From a bacterium (GTDB lineage Bacteria > Actinomycetota > Thermoleophilia > Solirubrobacterales > 70-9), in contig JAHEXV010000021.1 of assembly GCA_023251935.1 (NCBI GenBank), positions 1 through 35,206 on the forward strand: a stretch of DNA of 35,206 nt, given 5' to 3'. The translations under genes and the position numbers were made by a program. The notes beneath the pieces were generated by a model, which ran no database searches, was not told the DNA's origin, and worked only from the letters and a program-made list of their open reading frames with translations. This document shows, one piece after another, positions 14,334-25,069 of the stretch. The stretch's first letter is position 1; each line of letters opens with the position of its first letter.

Positions 14334-15293
14334 CTATCTCAGCACAGCTCTCGGATGGCTCTTGAAGTAGACCTCCTTGATCCGCTCGCCGGACAGGTGG
14401 GTGTAGAGCTGGGTGGTGGCGACGTCGGCGTGACCGAGCATCTCCTGCACCGAGCGCAGGTCGCAGCCGCCCGACAGCAGGTGGGTGGCAAAGGAGTGGC
14501 GCAGCGTATGCGGGCTCATCCGGCCCTCCAGCCCGACCTCCTTCGCGTGGCGTTGGATGATCTTGTAGAGGCCCTGGCGGGTCAGCGGCCCACCGCGGAA
14601 GTTGACGAACAGCCTCGACTCGGAGCGTGACCCGATCAGCTCCGGCCGTCCGGCGCGCAGGTACCGGGTCACGGCGGCGGCGGCCTCGCGGCCCAGGGGG
14701 ACGATCCGCTCCTTGTTGCCCTTGCCGTGCGGACGCACGAACCCCCGGCGCAGGTCGACCTCATTGACGTCGAGCCCGACCGCCTCCGACGCCCGTAGCC
14801 CGCAGCCGTACATGACCTCGAGCAGGGCCCGGTCGCGAAGCGCGATCGGATCGCCCTCCTTGACGCTCTCGAGCAGCCGCTTCACCTCGCCGTAGGTGAG
14901 CACCCGGGGGAGCTTGCGGCTCTTGGTGGGAGGGCTGAGCGCCGCAGTCGGGTCCACCTCGACCAGCTCCTCGCGCCGCAGGTGGCGGTAGAAGGACCTC
15001 AGGCAGGCGGTCTTGCGGTTGATCGTCGCCGGTGAGCAGGCCGGCTGGCCGTCGCCGGTCGCCAGGTCGGCGAGGAAGTCGGCGACGTCGGCACGCTCGG
15101 CGTCGGTGGCGCCTCGATCGCGCCGGGCCAGGAAGGCCCCGTACTGGAGCAGATCGGTTCTGTAGGCCTCGAGAGTGTTTCGAGCCAGCCCGCGCTCGAA
15201 CTCGAGGTGGGCCAGGAAGTCGAGCACCAGCGCCTCGAACCGCGCGTCGACGGCCCCTTCGCGCCTCTCGGCCTTGTCCAGCGCCACGGCCAT
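14334..15293 (-). CDS. xerD: Tyrosine recombinase XerD
   Basis: A 319-residue site-specific recombinase of the XerC/D type that resolves chromosome dimers at dif. The N-terminal SAM-like domain covers about residues 20-110 (FLAHLEFERGLARNTLEAYR). The catalytic set is complete: R167 in GCGLRASE, K191 in PHGKGNKER, H262 and R265 in PHTLRHSFATHL, H288 in MLGHADVATTQLY and Tyr297 in LYTHL. Context favours XerD over XerC, because xerD follows the pyrG-NUDIX block in actinobacteria. The start ATG 15293 gives a slightly long N-terminus; a later start cannot be excluded. Confidence 0.92.
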   Translation of the reverse strand: MAVALDKAERREGAVDARFEALVLDFLAHLEFERGLARNTLEAYRTDLLQYGAFLARRDRGATDAERADVADFLADLATGDGQPACSPATINRKTACLRSFYRHLRREELVEVDPTAALSPPTKSRKLPRVLTYGEVKRLLESVKEGDPIALRDRALLEVMYGCGLRASEAVGLDVNEVDLRRGFVRPHGKGNKERIVPLGREAAAAVTRYLRAGRPELIGSRSESRLFVNFRGGPLTRQGLYKIIQRHAKEVGLEGRMSPHTLRHSFATHLLSGGCDLRSVQEMLGHADVATTQLYTHLSGERIKEVYFKSHPRAVLR

Positions 15294-15341
15294 GGAGCAA
15301 GCTTCGCCCGGCCCGCGGGAGTCACCTGCCGGTGCAACCCG

Positions 15342-15872
15342 CTATGCGTCGTCGCCGGACCTCAGCGCGCGGAAGATCAGCAGCCCGACCAGCGACTTCG
15401 CGTCGCGGCATTCCTCGATTGCGCGATCGAGATCCTCGAGCGGCCAGGAGACGACCTCGATTCGCTCCTCCTCGTCGGCCTCGGCGTCGACGTCGTCGAG
15501 CCCGGTCGCCAGGTAGACGATCACCTGCTCCTCCGCGAAGCCGGGGCTGGTGTAGAAGCGCTTCAGCTCCAGCCATTCGGACGCCGACTTGCCGACCTCC
15601 TCGGCGAGTTCGCGCTTGGCACATTCGAGCGGGCTCTCGTCGGGGACGTCGAGCTTGCCGGCGGGGAGCTCGAGCAGGTCCTCCTCCCCCACTGCCTCGC
15701 GGGGTTGGCGGACGAGATGGAGGACGCGCTCGTCGTGGGCCACGATCGCGACCGCCCCCGGATGGCCGATCACCTCCCTGACCGAGGTCGAGCCATCCCG
15801 ATGGCGGAACTCCTCGATTCGAACCGAGGCGATCGCGCCCTCGTACACGGTCTTCGAGCCGGTGCGCTCCAT
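15342..15872 (-). CDS. NUDIX hydrolase, ADP-ribose pyrophosphatase-like
   Basis: A 176-residue NUDIX protein. The box runs from G72 to G94: GKLDVPDESPLECAKRELAE then EVG. It has R87-E88 and E91-E92 as metal ligands and one extra residue before E79 compared with the strict GX5E spacing. A Gly-Ala loop (HPGAVAIVAHDERVLHLVRQ) precedes it, and GFAEEQVIVYLATGL follows, as in ADP-ribose pyrophosphatases such as the mycobacterial Rv1700 product. The enzyme likely cleaves ADP-ribose or related nucleoside diphosphate compounds. It ends 48 nt before xerD and begins 4 nt after DUF3866. Confidence 0.9.
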   Translation of the reverse strand: MERTGSKTVYEGAIASVRIEEFRHRDGSTSVREVIGHPGAVAIVAHDERVLHLVRQPREAVGEEDLLELPAGKLDVPDESPLECAKRELAEEVGKSASEWLELKRFYTSPGFAEEQVIVYLATGLDDVDAEADEEERIEVVSWPLEDLDRAIEECRDAKSLVGLLIFRALRSGDDA

Positions 15873-15876
15873 CTCC

Positions 15877-16950
15877 CTACCCTCCCACGGACACGGCCGC
15901 GGCCAGCGCGGATCCGGCGGCGATGGGGGCGGCGAAGAAGAGCGGATCCTGATCGATCGTCCGACCCATGGTCCGGGTCGGGAGCCCGCTGGCGGCGTAT
16001 CCCTTGAGGTCGACCGGCTCGACGATCACGTCGTGGCGCTCGTCGCAGACCTCGTGCAGGGCGTCGAGGACGCTCGGCAAGTCCACCTGGTCGGGTCCCT
16101 GCTCGCCGGTCGGCCATCCCACGAGGTCGATCTCGGGCACCGGGACGCGCACCGCGCCGAGGAGGAGCTCGAGCACGGTGGCGGTGTGATGGCTGAGCCC
16201 GCGATGGCGAGAGCGCGGGTCAGAGCCCGAGAGGCGCGGCGAGACCAGGGTCGGCAGGCCGAGCGCCAGGGCGGCGTGCGCGCTGTCGAGCGCCGCCATC
16301 CCTCCGTGCCCGTAGTCGCTCGACGAGCCGAGGATCCCCGGGCCGGGGCCGCAGAGCACCGCCTGCCAGCCCAGCCGCGCGGCGGCGTCGAGCGCCCCGA
16401 CGATGCTGATCGCCTCGTGCTCGGCGCCGTACGCGGGGCCGGCGGTGACGTGTCCGGCGAGCAGGCCGCGCTCGCGAAGCTCCGCGACGTCGCGGGACAG
16501 CGATCCCGGGAGCGCCCCACCGGCCGTCTGCACGTAGCCGAGGCGAAGGCCCGGCCGCGCCCTCGACGCCGCCCAAGCGGCCGGCGCCAGGTGGCCGTGG
16601 AGCGGCAGGACGAGCGCCGGCGGCGCCGGCCCGCCCGCGCCCAGCCCCTCGACCGCCGGCCCCTCGAGCGGGGCCACCGAGTGCTGGAGCGAGGTGTAGT
16701 TGAGCTTCATGACGTGCTGGCCGGCCGGCGCCTCCTCGCCTTCGAGGCCCCGGGTCAGGTTGACGTGAACGACGTCGAAGCCACCCGAGCCCAGCCCGAG
16801 GTCGAGCGCCTCGGTGTTGACGATCACCTCGTCTCCCTGCGCGACCTCGCCGACCAGCGAGCGATCGGCCCAGGCGCGGCGCGCCTGACCGCCGACTCGC
16901 ACCGTCAGCGGGTCCGCCTCGACCACGACGCCACGGCGAAGCGTCAGCAC
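15877..16950 (-). CDS. DUF3866 family protein
   Basis: A 357-residue protein recognised by context and sequence as DUF3866, a conserved actinobacterial/Firmicutes family of unknown role. It begins with a small beta domain (TLRRGVVVEADPLTVRVGGQ) and shows FDVVHVNLTRGLEG and HVMKLNYTSLQHSV. A Rossmann-like part carries VLPLHGHLAPAAWA, LGYVQTAGGALPG, GHVTAGPAYGAEHEAISIVG and GPGPGILGSSSDYGHGGMAA, and a closing segment has RHRGLSHHTATVLELLLG. The His-rich and Gly-rich loops suggest a metal or phosphate site, but no reaction is established. GTG 16950 overlaps the M20 stop by 7 nt, so translation is coupled. Confidence 0.85.
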   Translation of the reverse strand: MLTLRRGVVVEADPLTVRVGGQARRAWADRSLVGEVAQGDEVIVNTEALDLGLGSGGFDVVHVNLTRGLEGEEAPAGQHVMKLNYTSLQHSVAPLEGPAVEGLGAGGPAPPALVLPLHGHLAPAAWAASRARPGLRLGYVQTAGGALPGSLSRDVAELRERGLLAGHVTAGPAYGAEHEAISIVGALDAAARLGWQAVLCGPGPGILGSSSDYGHGGMAALDSAHAALALGLPTLVSPRLSGSDPRSRHRGLSHHTATVLELLLGAVRVPVPEIDLVGWPTGEQGPDQVDLPSVLDALHEVCDERHDVIVEPVDLKGYAASGLPTRTMGRTIDQDPLFFAAPIAAGSALAAAVSVGG

Positions 16951-18059
16951 CGCTGCGCCGCCTCGTCGACGATCGCCTCGGAGACGGCAAGCATCTGGAC
17001 GATGCGCTCGGCGGCGACGCTCTCGTCGGGCGTGTGGTTCGCCTCGGTCCCGTTGGCGAGCAGGACGCACTCGAACCCCGCGGCGCAAAAGGCGTTGGCG
17101 TCGCTTCCCCCACCGGTCGCCACCTCGCTCGACTCGAATCCGCAGCGCTCCAACGCAGCCCGGGCCGCGGCGACCGGCGCCGCGCTGGAGGCGAGCCGGT
17201 AGCCCCGAAACATCTCGCTGACCTGGACGTCGACGTCGCACTCGTTCTCGCCGGCGGCCCAGGTGCAGGCGTCCACCATCGCGCCGATCGTCTTGCTCGC
17301 CCGCTCGTCGTCGAGGCTGCGCGCCTCGCCGTCGAGGCTGCAGTGGCCGGGAACGACGTTGGAGGCGGTGCCACCGGCGATCACGCCAACGTTCGCCGTC
17401 GTCTCGGCGTCGAGGCGCCCCAGCTTCATCTGGGAGATCGCCGCGGCGGCGGCCTGGATCGCGCTGCGGCCATCCTCGGGGCGGATGCCCGAATGGGCCT
17501 CGATTCCCTCGAACTCCGCCGCCATCCGCTTGTAGGTCGGGGCGGCGGTGATCACCTCGCCGATCGGGCTCGCGTGGTCGAGCACGAACCCGAACGACGA
17601 CCGCAGCGCGTCGAGGTCGAGCTCCTTCGCCCCTCGAAGCCCGTCCTCCTCGGCGACCGTGAACACGAGCTCGAGCCCCAGCGGGGGCCGCGCTTCGGCG
17701 TGCCTTGCGGCCAGCTCGACCAGGACGGTCACCGCGGCCTTGTTGTCGGCCCCCAGGATCGTCTCGCCGCGAGAGCGAAACACGCCGTTGTCGAGCACGG
17801 GCTCGATCGCCCCATCGTGGGGAACGGTGTCGAGGTGGCAGGCGAACATCACCCACCCCTCGCGCTCGCCCGGCAGGCGGGCGATCAGGTTGCCGGCCCC
17901 GGCGCGCGCCGGCTGTGCGGCACCGTCCTCCTCGACCCCCACCCCGAGCACCCGCAGCTCGGCGAGCACGGCGTCGGCGACCGCCCGCTCGTCCCCGGTC
18001 GGGCTGGCGACCTCGCACAGCCGCACGAAGCGATCGAGCATTCGCTGGTCGTCGCTCAT
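16944..18059 (-). CDS. M20 family metallopeptidase (PepT-like)
   Basis: A 371-residue zinc aminopeptidase of the M20 clan. Metal-site motifs are in order: FACHLDTVPHDG (H75, with D77), GADNKAAV (D105), VAEEDGLRG (catalytic E137 and ligand E138), VLDHASPIGEV near the dimerisation domain, and the closing ANGTEANHTPDESVAAERI with the last His ligand. It probably trims short peptides in the cytoplasm; an M42-like or dipeptidase specificity cannot be excluded. ATG 18059 (MSDDQRMLDRFVRL) is chosen because earlier codons are basic and uncharacteristic. It diverges from the DUF1326 gene with a 112-nt gap. Confidence 0.9.
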   Translation of the reverse strand: MSDDQRMLDRFVRLCEVASPTGDERAVADAVLAELRVLGVGVEEDGAAQPARAGAGNLIARLPGEREGWVMFACHLDTVPHDGAIEPVLDNGVFRSRGETILGADNKAAVTVLVELAARHAEARPPLGLELVFTVAEEDGLRGAKELDLDALRSSFGFVLDHASPIGEVITAAPTYKRMAAEFEGIEAHSGIRPEDGRSAIQAAAAAISQMKLGRLDAETTANVGVIAGGTASNVVPGHCSLDGEARSLDDERASKTIGAMVDACTWAAGENECDVDVQVSEMFRGYRLASSAAPVAAARAALERCGFESSEVATGGGSDANAFCAAGFECVLLANGTEANHTPDESVAAERIVQMLAVSEAIVDEAAQRC

Positions 18060-18115
18060 CGCCCGAAAGGCTATGCGGTCGCCGGGCCGGCCGAGGCAGC
18101 GCGGCCGCCAGGGTC

Positions 18116-18144
18116 TTGACGACCTGATCGGGCAGTCGTAGGGT
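18116..18144 (+). promoter_or_regulatory. Sigma70-type promoter for DUF1326-DUF2182
   Basis: TTGACG (18116-18121), a spacer of exactly 17 nt, then TAGGGT (18139-18144). A strong ribosome site GAGAGGAG (18158-18165) follows, 6 nt before ATG 18172. The pair of genes therefore has its own expression unit pointing against the surrounding operon. Confidence 0.7.
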
Positions 18145-18171
18145 TGGCGCAAGCGAAGAGAGGAGCGAAGA

Positions 18172-18792
18172 ATGTCGTGGCGCATCTCCGGAACCTACGT
18201 GGCGAGTTGCTCGTGCAACCTGATCTGCCCGTGCCCGACGGACGGACCCCCAACCAGTCCGGACGGACAGTGTCGAGGCGTAGCCGTCTTTCACATCGCG
18301 GACGGTGACCTCGATGGCACCGATCTTTCCGGGATCAACCTCGGCCTCGTCAACTTATTCCCGTCGAACCTCACCTCCGGCAACTGGAAGCTGGGGATCG
18401 TGGTCGATGCGACCGCCTCGGATGAACAGGCCGCCGCCTTGGAGCAGATCGTCAGCGGCAAGCAGGGCGGCGCGTTCGCCGAATTCGCGGCCCTCACCGA
18501 CGAATGGCTCGGCATGGAGCGCGCGCCCGTCACGTTCTCCAATGGCGACCGCCCGTCGGGCTCGATCGGGGACAGCAGCTGGGCCTTCGAGCCACTGGAG
18601 GGCCCGGAGGGAAGCGGAACGCAGACGACGGTCAAGAACGCCGCCTTCGGCTTCGCACCGGAGTTCCGCGTCGGTCGGGCTCCAGGGCACCTGAGCGCAC
18701 TCGGGATCGAGTTCGACGCGATCTACGGCGAAACCGCCGACTACGAGTTTGCCAGCGAGATGCCGGAGGGCGCCGCCCCGGGTCGCGGCTAG
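18172..18792 (+). CDS. DUF1326 domain protein
   Basis: A 206-residue DUF1326 protein. Its N-terminus is the family hallmark: SGTYVASCSCNLICPCPTDG with four Cys in a C-x-C-x3-C-x-C arrangement, followed by a fifth in GQCRGVAVFHIADG. Then come GNWKLGIVVDATASDEQ, QIVSGKQGGAFAEFAALTDE and a beta-rich second half ending GIEFDAIYGETADYEFASEM. The Cys cluster suggests metal or redox chemistry, but the family has no proven function. It is nearly always next to DUF2182, as here (27 nt downstream). No signal peptide, so it is cytoplasmic. Confidence 0.9.
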   Translation: MSWRISGTYVASCSCNLICPCPTDGPPTSPDGQCRGVAVFHIADGDLDGTDLSGINLGLVNLFPSNLTSGNWKLGIVVDATASDEQAAALEQIVSGKQGGAFAEFAALTDEWLGMERAPVTFSNGDRPSGSIGDSSWAFEPLEGPEGSGTQTTVKNAAFGFAPEFRVGRAPGHLSALGIEFDAIYGETADYEFASEMPEGAAPGRG

Positions 18793-18818
18793 CCGCAGGG
18801 AACCCAGGAGCCGTCCCC

Positions 18819-19778
18819 ATGGAGTCGGCCGCCCTCAGGCGAGCCCCGCCGTTACCCGGGGTGATCCAGCTCGGCCTGATCGGCCTGCTGGTCGTGCTTG
18901 CAGCGATCGCCTGGGCCGTCACCAACCAGCAGATGGGCGGCATGGATGCCGGCCCCGGAACGGACCTGGGGACGGTCGGGTTCTTCGTCGGCGTCTGGGT
19001 CGTGATGATGGCAGCGATGATGTTCCCGTCGATCGCGCCGATGGTCGTCATGTATGCGCGACTCCAGACCGGCAAGCGCGAGCGGGGGGATGACACGCCG
19101 ACCGGCGCGACGGTGCTGTTCGTGGTCGGCTACCTGGTCAGCTGGACGGCGGCGGGACTGGCCGGCTACGGCATCGTCGAGCTCGGTTCGATCGCTCCCC
19201 ACGCCTTGTCGTGGGGGCGTGGCGGCCCCTATCTGGCCGGCGGCGTGCTCGTCGCCGCGGCGCTCTACCAACTCACGCCGCTGAAGGACGCCTGCCTTCG
19301 CAAGTGCCGCAGCCCGTTCATGTTCCTGCTCGGAGCCTGGCGTCCGGGGCGACTCGGAGCCCTGCGGATGGGCGTCGAGCACGGCGGCTGGTGCGTGGGC
19401 TGCTGCTGGGCGCTGATGGCGGCGCTCTTCGCGCTCGGCGTCATGAACCTTGGCTGGATGGCCTTGATCGCCGCGCTGATCGCGATCGAGAAGCTGTTGC
19501 CCTGGGAGCCGATCGCGAACCGGGGGATCGCCGTGCTTCTGCTGAGCCTCGGCCTCGCCGTGGCGCTCACCCCGTCGAGCGTCCCCGGGCTGGCCTTGCC
19601 CGACTCACCCCAGGCAGCGAGCGCGATGAAGGCGATGGGGATGGACGGGGGCTCGATTGATCAGCATGGCCAGGGGGGCCACGGCATGAAGAACGACTCG
19701 ATGAACAGCAACGCCGTGAAGGGCGGGTCAGGTCGGGATAGCGGCTCGATGAAGGGCGACTCGATGAAGGGGTCGTAA
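18819..19778 (+). CDS. DUF2182 predicted metal-binding membrane protein
   Basis: A 319-residue polytopic membrane protein of the DUF2182 family. ATG 18819 has CAGGAG just upstream. Helices include VIQLGLIGLLVVLAAIAWAV, VGVWVVMMAAMMFPSIAPMV, TVLFVVGYLVSWTAAGLAGY and NLGWMALIAALIAIEKLLPW. The family motifs LTPLKDACLRKCRSP and EHGGWCVGCCWALM supply several Cys in or next to membrane segments. The C-terminal 50 residues leave the family pattern and form a Met/Gly/His-rich polar tail (MGMDGGSIDQHGQGGHGMKN, then repeats of DSMK/GSMKGDSMKGS), which could bind soft metals such as copper. That role is inference. It converges on the SnoaL-like gene at 19796. Confidence 0.88.
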   Translation: MESAALRRAPPLPGVIQLGLIGLLVVLAAIAWAVTNQQMGGMDAGPGTDLGTVGFFVGVWVVMMAAMMFPSIAPMVVMYARLQTGKRERGDDTPTGATVLFVVGYLVSWTAAGLAGYGIVELGSIAPHALSWGRGGPYLAGGVLVAAALYQLTPLKDACLRKCRSPFMFLLGAWRPGRLGALRMGVEHGGWCVGCCWALMAALFALGVMNLGWMALIAALIAIEKLLPWEPIANRGIAVLLLSLGLAVALTPSSVPGLALPDSPQAASAMKAMGMDGGSIDQHGQGGHGMKNDSMNSNAVKGGSGRDSGSMKGDSMKGS

Positions 19779-19795
19779 ACCGTCGCGGCGACCCC

Positions 19796-20188
19796 CTACC
19801 CAGCCGTCGACGCCTCCGCCTCCTTCACCGCCTCGACCCCGATGAAGTTGTGGATCGCGAGCAGGCGGCCGGAGCGCAGCTCGACGATCCAGGCGGCCGG
19901 CTCGTCGAGCTCGATCCCGCTGGCGCGACCGTGGCCTCGAATCGAGCCGTGCACCAAGAACCGCCCGTCGGCCAGCGCTTGCGCCCGATCGACCCCGAGC
20001 TCCCAGCCGTCGAACTGCTGATCGATCTCGGAGATCCACACTCGGACCTGCTCCTCGCCGCGGTAGGTGCCGCCGGTCAGATGCGAGTGGACCGTGAACT
20101 CCGGGTCGAAGAGCTCGGGGTCGAGCTCGCGGTCGCCCGAGTTCCAGCGGCGCCAGACATCGCGGATCACGTTCTCGCCGTCGCTCAT
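19796..20188 (-). CDS. SnoaL-like / NTF2-fold protein
   Basis: A 130-residue SnoaL-like protein: MSDGENVIRDVWRRWNSGDR forms the first helix, then ELFDPEFTVHSHLTGGTYRG, EEQVRVWISEIDQQFDGWEL and strands RFLVHGSIRGHGRASGIELD, AAWIVELRSGRLLAIHNFIG. It keeps the full NTF2 fold length. Active-site polar residues cannot be assigned. Unlike the gene at 2934 it lacks the EAAGLQE tail and ends EAVKEAEASTAG. It lies downstream of pyrG on the same strand, separated by the dual-hairpin repeat, with no clear ribosome site. Confidence 0.8.
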   Translation of the reverse strand: MSDGENVIRDVWRRWNSGDRELDPELFDPEFTVHSHLTGGTYRGEEQVRVWISEIDQQFDGWELGVDRAQALADGRFLVHGSIRGHGRASGIELDEPAAWIVELRSGRLLAIHNFIGVEAVKEAEASTAG

Positions 20189-20206
20189 CTGCGCGACAGG
20201 GTATGA

Positions 20207-20263
20207 GCTCGAGGATTGATGGCTTTGGTAGCCCAGGGGCTACCAAAGGAACCAGAGAGCCCC
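20207..20263 (-). repeat. Dual-hairpin repeat, copy 2 (after pyrG)
   Basis: Hairpin A is a perfect 12-bp stem, CTTTGGTAGCCC (20223-20234) with GGGCTACCAAAG (20237-20248). Competing hairpin B pairs GGGGCT (20236-20241) with AGCCCC (20258-20263). It aligns over its whole length with copy 1 at 7597-7656, sharing GCTCGAG-n-ATTGATG before the stem. It lies 57 nt beyond the pyrG stop and 19 nt before the SnoaL-like start. Confidence 0.6.
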
Positions 20264-20319
20264 GCCGCCATTGTCGACCAAGGCGCAGCGCTCCCCTACC
20301 CAGCCCGTGAACCGCCGGG

Positions 20320-22858
<2,539 letters not shown>

Positions 22859-22862
<4 letters not shown>

Positions 22863-23767
22863 CGCGTGCTCGAGCCCGACGGGCGCGGGGCCGTCGGCTG
22901 GCCGAACGCCGGCAGCAGGCGGTCGGCGGTGGGCTTGGTCCCGTAGTTGCCCTCGGCGCCGGCGAGGGCGTAGGCCAGCGCTACCCGGCCGGAGACGAGG
23001 TCGACGCTGTCGACGGTTGCCCGCAGGCCCGAGGACGAGTAGAACCCGATCGACGAGGGATCGGTGTCGGAGCGCTCGACGCCGACCACCGGGACCCCGC
23101 CGAAGCGCTGAAGGCCGGCCACGATCCCCGCCTCGAGCCCGTCGGCGGCCTGCGACTGACCCGGCCCGAGGTCGGGCGGCCGGTTGCGCACCAGGATCAC
23201 GGCGTCGATTCGCCCGGGCCGCCCGCTGATCCCGCTCAGGAGCGGATCCCGGAATCGAGCCAGCGTCGGCCCGCCGCCGATCAGGCCCTCCCCGAGGCGC
23301 CGGGCGAGAGCCGACAGGGCGTCCGGGTCGCGGGCCACCCGCCGCCACCGGGTGTCCTTGGCGGCGCTGGCGAGCGCGTGAAGGTCGGGAGGCTCACGCA
23401 CCACCGCCACCTCGGCGAGCTGCGCGGCGGTCGGGCTGTCCCCTCCGACCACCGCCTCGATGTCGCCCTTGATGCCCTCTGGCAGGCCGCCGAGCGCCAC
23501 CAAGGCGATCCGCTTCCCGCTCAGCAGGTTGGCCACCAGGGCCGGGTAGATCTGCGTCGAGAACTCGTGCTCGGTGTTCAACTCGCCCTGGAGCGCCTGG
23601 TTGTGCCCTCGCGTGTCGGCCAGGTCGCTCTTCAGGCTTTGCTCGAGGTCCCTCTGGGCGCCGGAGAGGACGTTGTCCCCGAGGCCCACCCCGATCAGGA
23701 TCCCGATCGCCAGCGCCAGGAAGACGGCGGCGAGCGAGGCTGCGTGATAGCGGCCCGAGTACCCCAT
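22859..23767 (-). CDS. MctB-like copper transporter family protein
   Basis: A 302-residue protein matching the MctB/Rv1698 family by start and context. It opens MGYSGRYHAASLAAVFLALA with one membrane helix (residues 8-30), then GVGLGDNVLSGAQRDLEQSL and a coiled-coil stretch (about 35-65), followed by an extracytoplasmic alpha/beta domain with GKRIALVALGGLPE and VVGVERSDTDPSSIGFY, and TVDSVDLVSGRVALAYALAG near the end. In mycobacteria the family limits copper build-up, but the mechanism is unclear and outside mycobacteria it has been little tested. The position between steA-like and pyrG is conserved. It overlaps the next gene by 4 nt. Confidence 0.85.
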
Positions 23768-23801
23768 CGCTCAGCCGAGAATAGGAGCTAGATGCCCCGG
23801 A

Positions 23802-25004
23802 TCACTGGATGCCCAGGATGATCTTGAGCTTCAGCCAGATCAGGTCCATCAGGTCGCTGAGCGCCGGCGTGGTCATCACGACGATCGTCAACAGCACCAG
23901 GGCCGCCCCCAGGAACAGGGCGAGCTGGCGGGTCGTGACGCCCGGGTTGTAGAGCCGGCTAACGCCCTTGGCGTCCACCAGGACCTCCCCGACCCGCAGC
24001 CGTGTCAGGAAGGTGGACGACATCCCGTTTCGACTCCGCTCCAGGAAGTCGACCAGGTTGAACTGGGCCCCGACGCTGACGATCAGCCCCGCCCCCTGCT
24101 CGTGGGCGAGCAGCATCGCCGAGTCCTGGCTCGTGCCCACCATGCGGAGCACCTGATGGTCGAGCCCGAGCCGCTCGAGCCGCTCGCATCCGGGGGCACG
24201 CCCGTCGGGGTAGGCATGAACGACGAGCTCGGCGCCGCAGCGAAGTGCCTCATCGCTCGCCGAGTCCATGTCGCCGAGCACCACGTTTGGCTTCAGCCCC
24301 GCCTCGAGAATCGCGTCGGCTCCGCCGTCCACGCCGACCAGCACCGGGCGAACGTCGCGGATATAGGCGCGGAGGGCGCGCAGGTCCTTGCGGTAGGAGG
24401 AGCCTCGGACCACGATCAGGACGTGGTGATCGCGAAACGCGGTTCGAACTCTCGGCAGCTCGATCCGCCCGGCCAGCAGCTCGCCCTCGCCGCGAAGGCG
24501 GGTCACCGTGTTCTCGGCGAAGGCCGCCAGCGCCTCGTCGACTCGCTCGCGATGCCCCGAGAGCTGCTCGGAGAGCTCGGCCGCGCCGAGCACACGCCCG
24601 GACGCCAGCACCGTTCCGTTGCGGCGAACCTCACCGCCGAGGATCGTCACCGGGTCGCCCTCGCGAAGCTCCTCGAACAGGGGCGCGTCGGGCGCGTCGA
24701 TCAGGCACACCCCCGCCCGGGTGAGCAGCAGCGGCCCGGCATTCGGGTACCGGCCCGTCACCGACGGCGCGACGTTGACCACCACGGGCACCCCGCTCGC
24801 CACCAGGTCCTCGGCGGCGACGCGATCGAGGTCGGCGTGGTCGATGATCGCGATATCCGCGGCTCCGAGCCGCCTGACCAGGTCCTTCGTCCGGCGACCG
24901 AGCCTGGCGGTGCCGTGGATGACCAGGTCCGACGGCGGGGTCGCACGGCCGTTGCTCCTCGGCGGGCGACGGCGTATTCGGACCAGGGGCGCCATCGAGC
25001 GCAC
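23802..25004 (-). CDS. steA: SteA-like cytokinetic ring / thiamin-pyrophosphokinase-fold protein
   Basis: A 400-residue protein of the SteA (Rv1697-like) family. The N-terminal half has IHGTARLGRRTKDLVRRLGA, VVVNVAPSVTGRYPNAGPLL and a small beta domain. The centre has the thiamin pyrophosphokinase-like fold: PVLVGVDGGADAILEAGLKP then NVVLGDMDSAS, and GTSQDSAMLLAHEQGAG. One membrane helix (LALFLGAALVLLTIVVM) precedes the C-terminal amphipathic tail. The family is linked to cell division together with SteB in corynebacteria; here no SteB homologue is adjacent unless the mctB-like gene takes that place. The true start may be ATG 24995 (MAPLVRIRRR). Confidence 0.88.
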   Translation of the reverse strand: MRSMAPLVRIRRRPPRSNGRATPPSDLVIHGTARLGRRTKDLVRRLGAADIAIIDHADLDRVAAEDLVASGVPVVVNVAPSVTGRYPNAGPLLLTRAGVCLIDAPDAPLFEELREGDPVTILGGEVRRNGTVLASGRVLGAAELSEQLSGHRERVDEALAAFAENTVTRLRGEGELLAGRIELPRVRTAFRDHHVLIVVRGSSYRKDLRALRAYIRDVRPVLVGVDGGADAILEAGLKPNVVLGDMDSASDEALRCGAELVVHAYPDGRAPGCERLERLGLDHQVLRMVGTSQDSAMLLAHEQGAGLIVSVGAQFNLVDFLERSRNGMSSTFLTRLRVGEVLVDAKGVSRLYNPGVTTRQLALFLGAALVLLTIVVMTTPALSDLMDLIWLKLKIILGIQ

Positions 25005-25039
25005 TGATTATCCGTGATCGTCCCGCGGAAGATCTCCGC

Positions 25040-25055
25040 CGTCCCGACCGGGACG
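25040..25055. terminator. Short perfect hairpin between recN and steA-like
   Basis: CGTCCCG (25040-25046) pairs with CGGGACG (25049-25055); the 2-nt gap means a few inner pairs open in practice. It lies in the 65-nt gap after recN. There is no U-tract. It could attenuate recN read-through, but support is slight. Confidence 0.25.
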
Positions 25056-25069
25056 CCGCTGGGGCGAGG

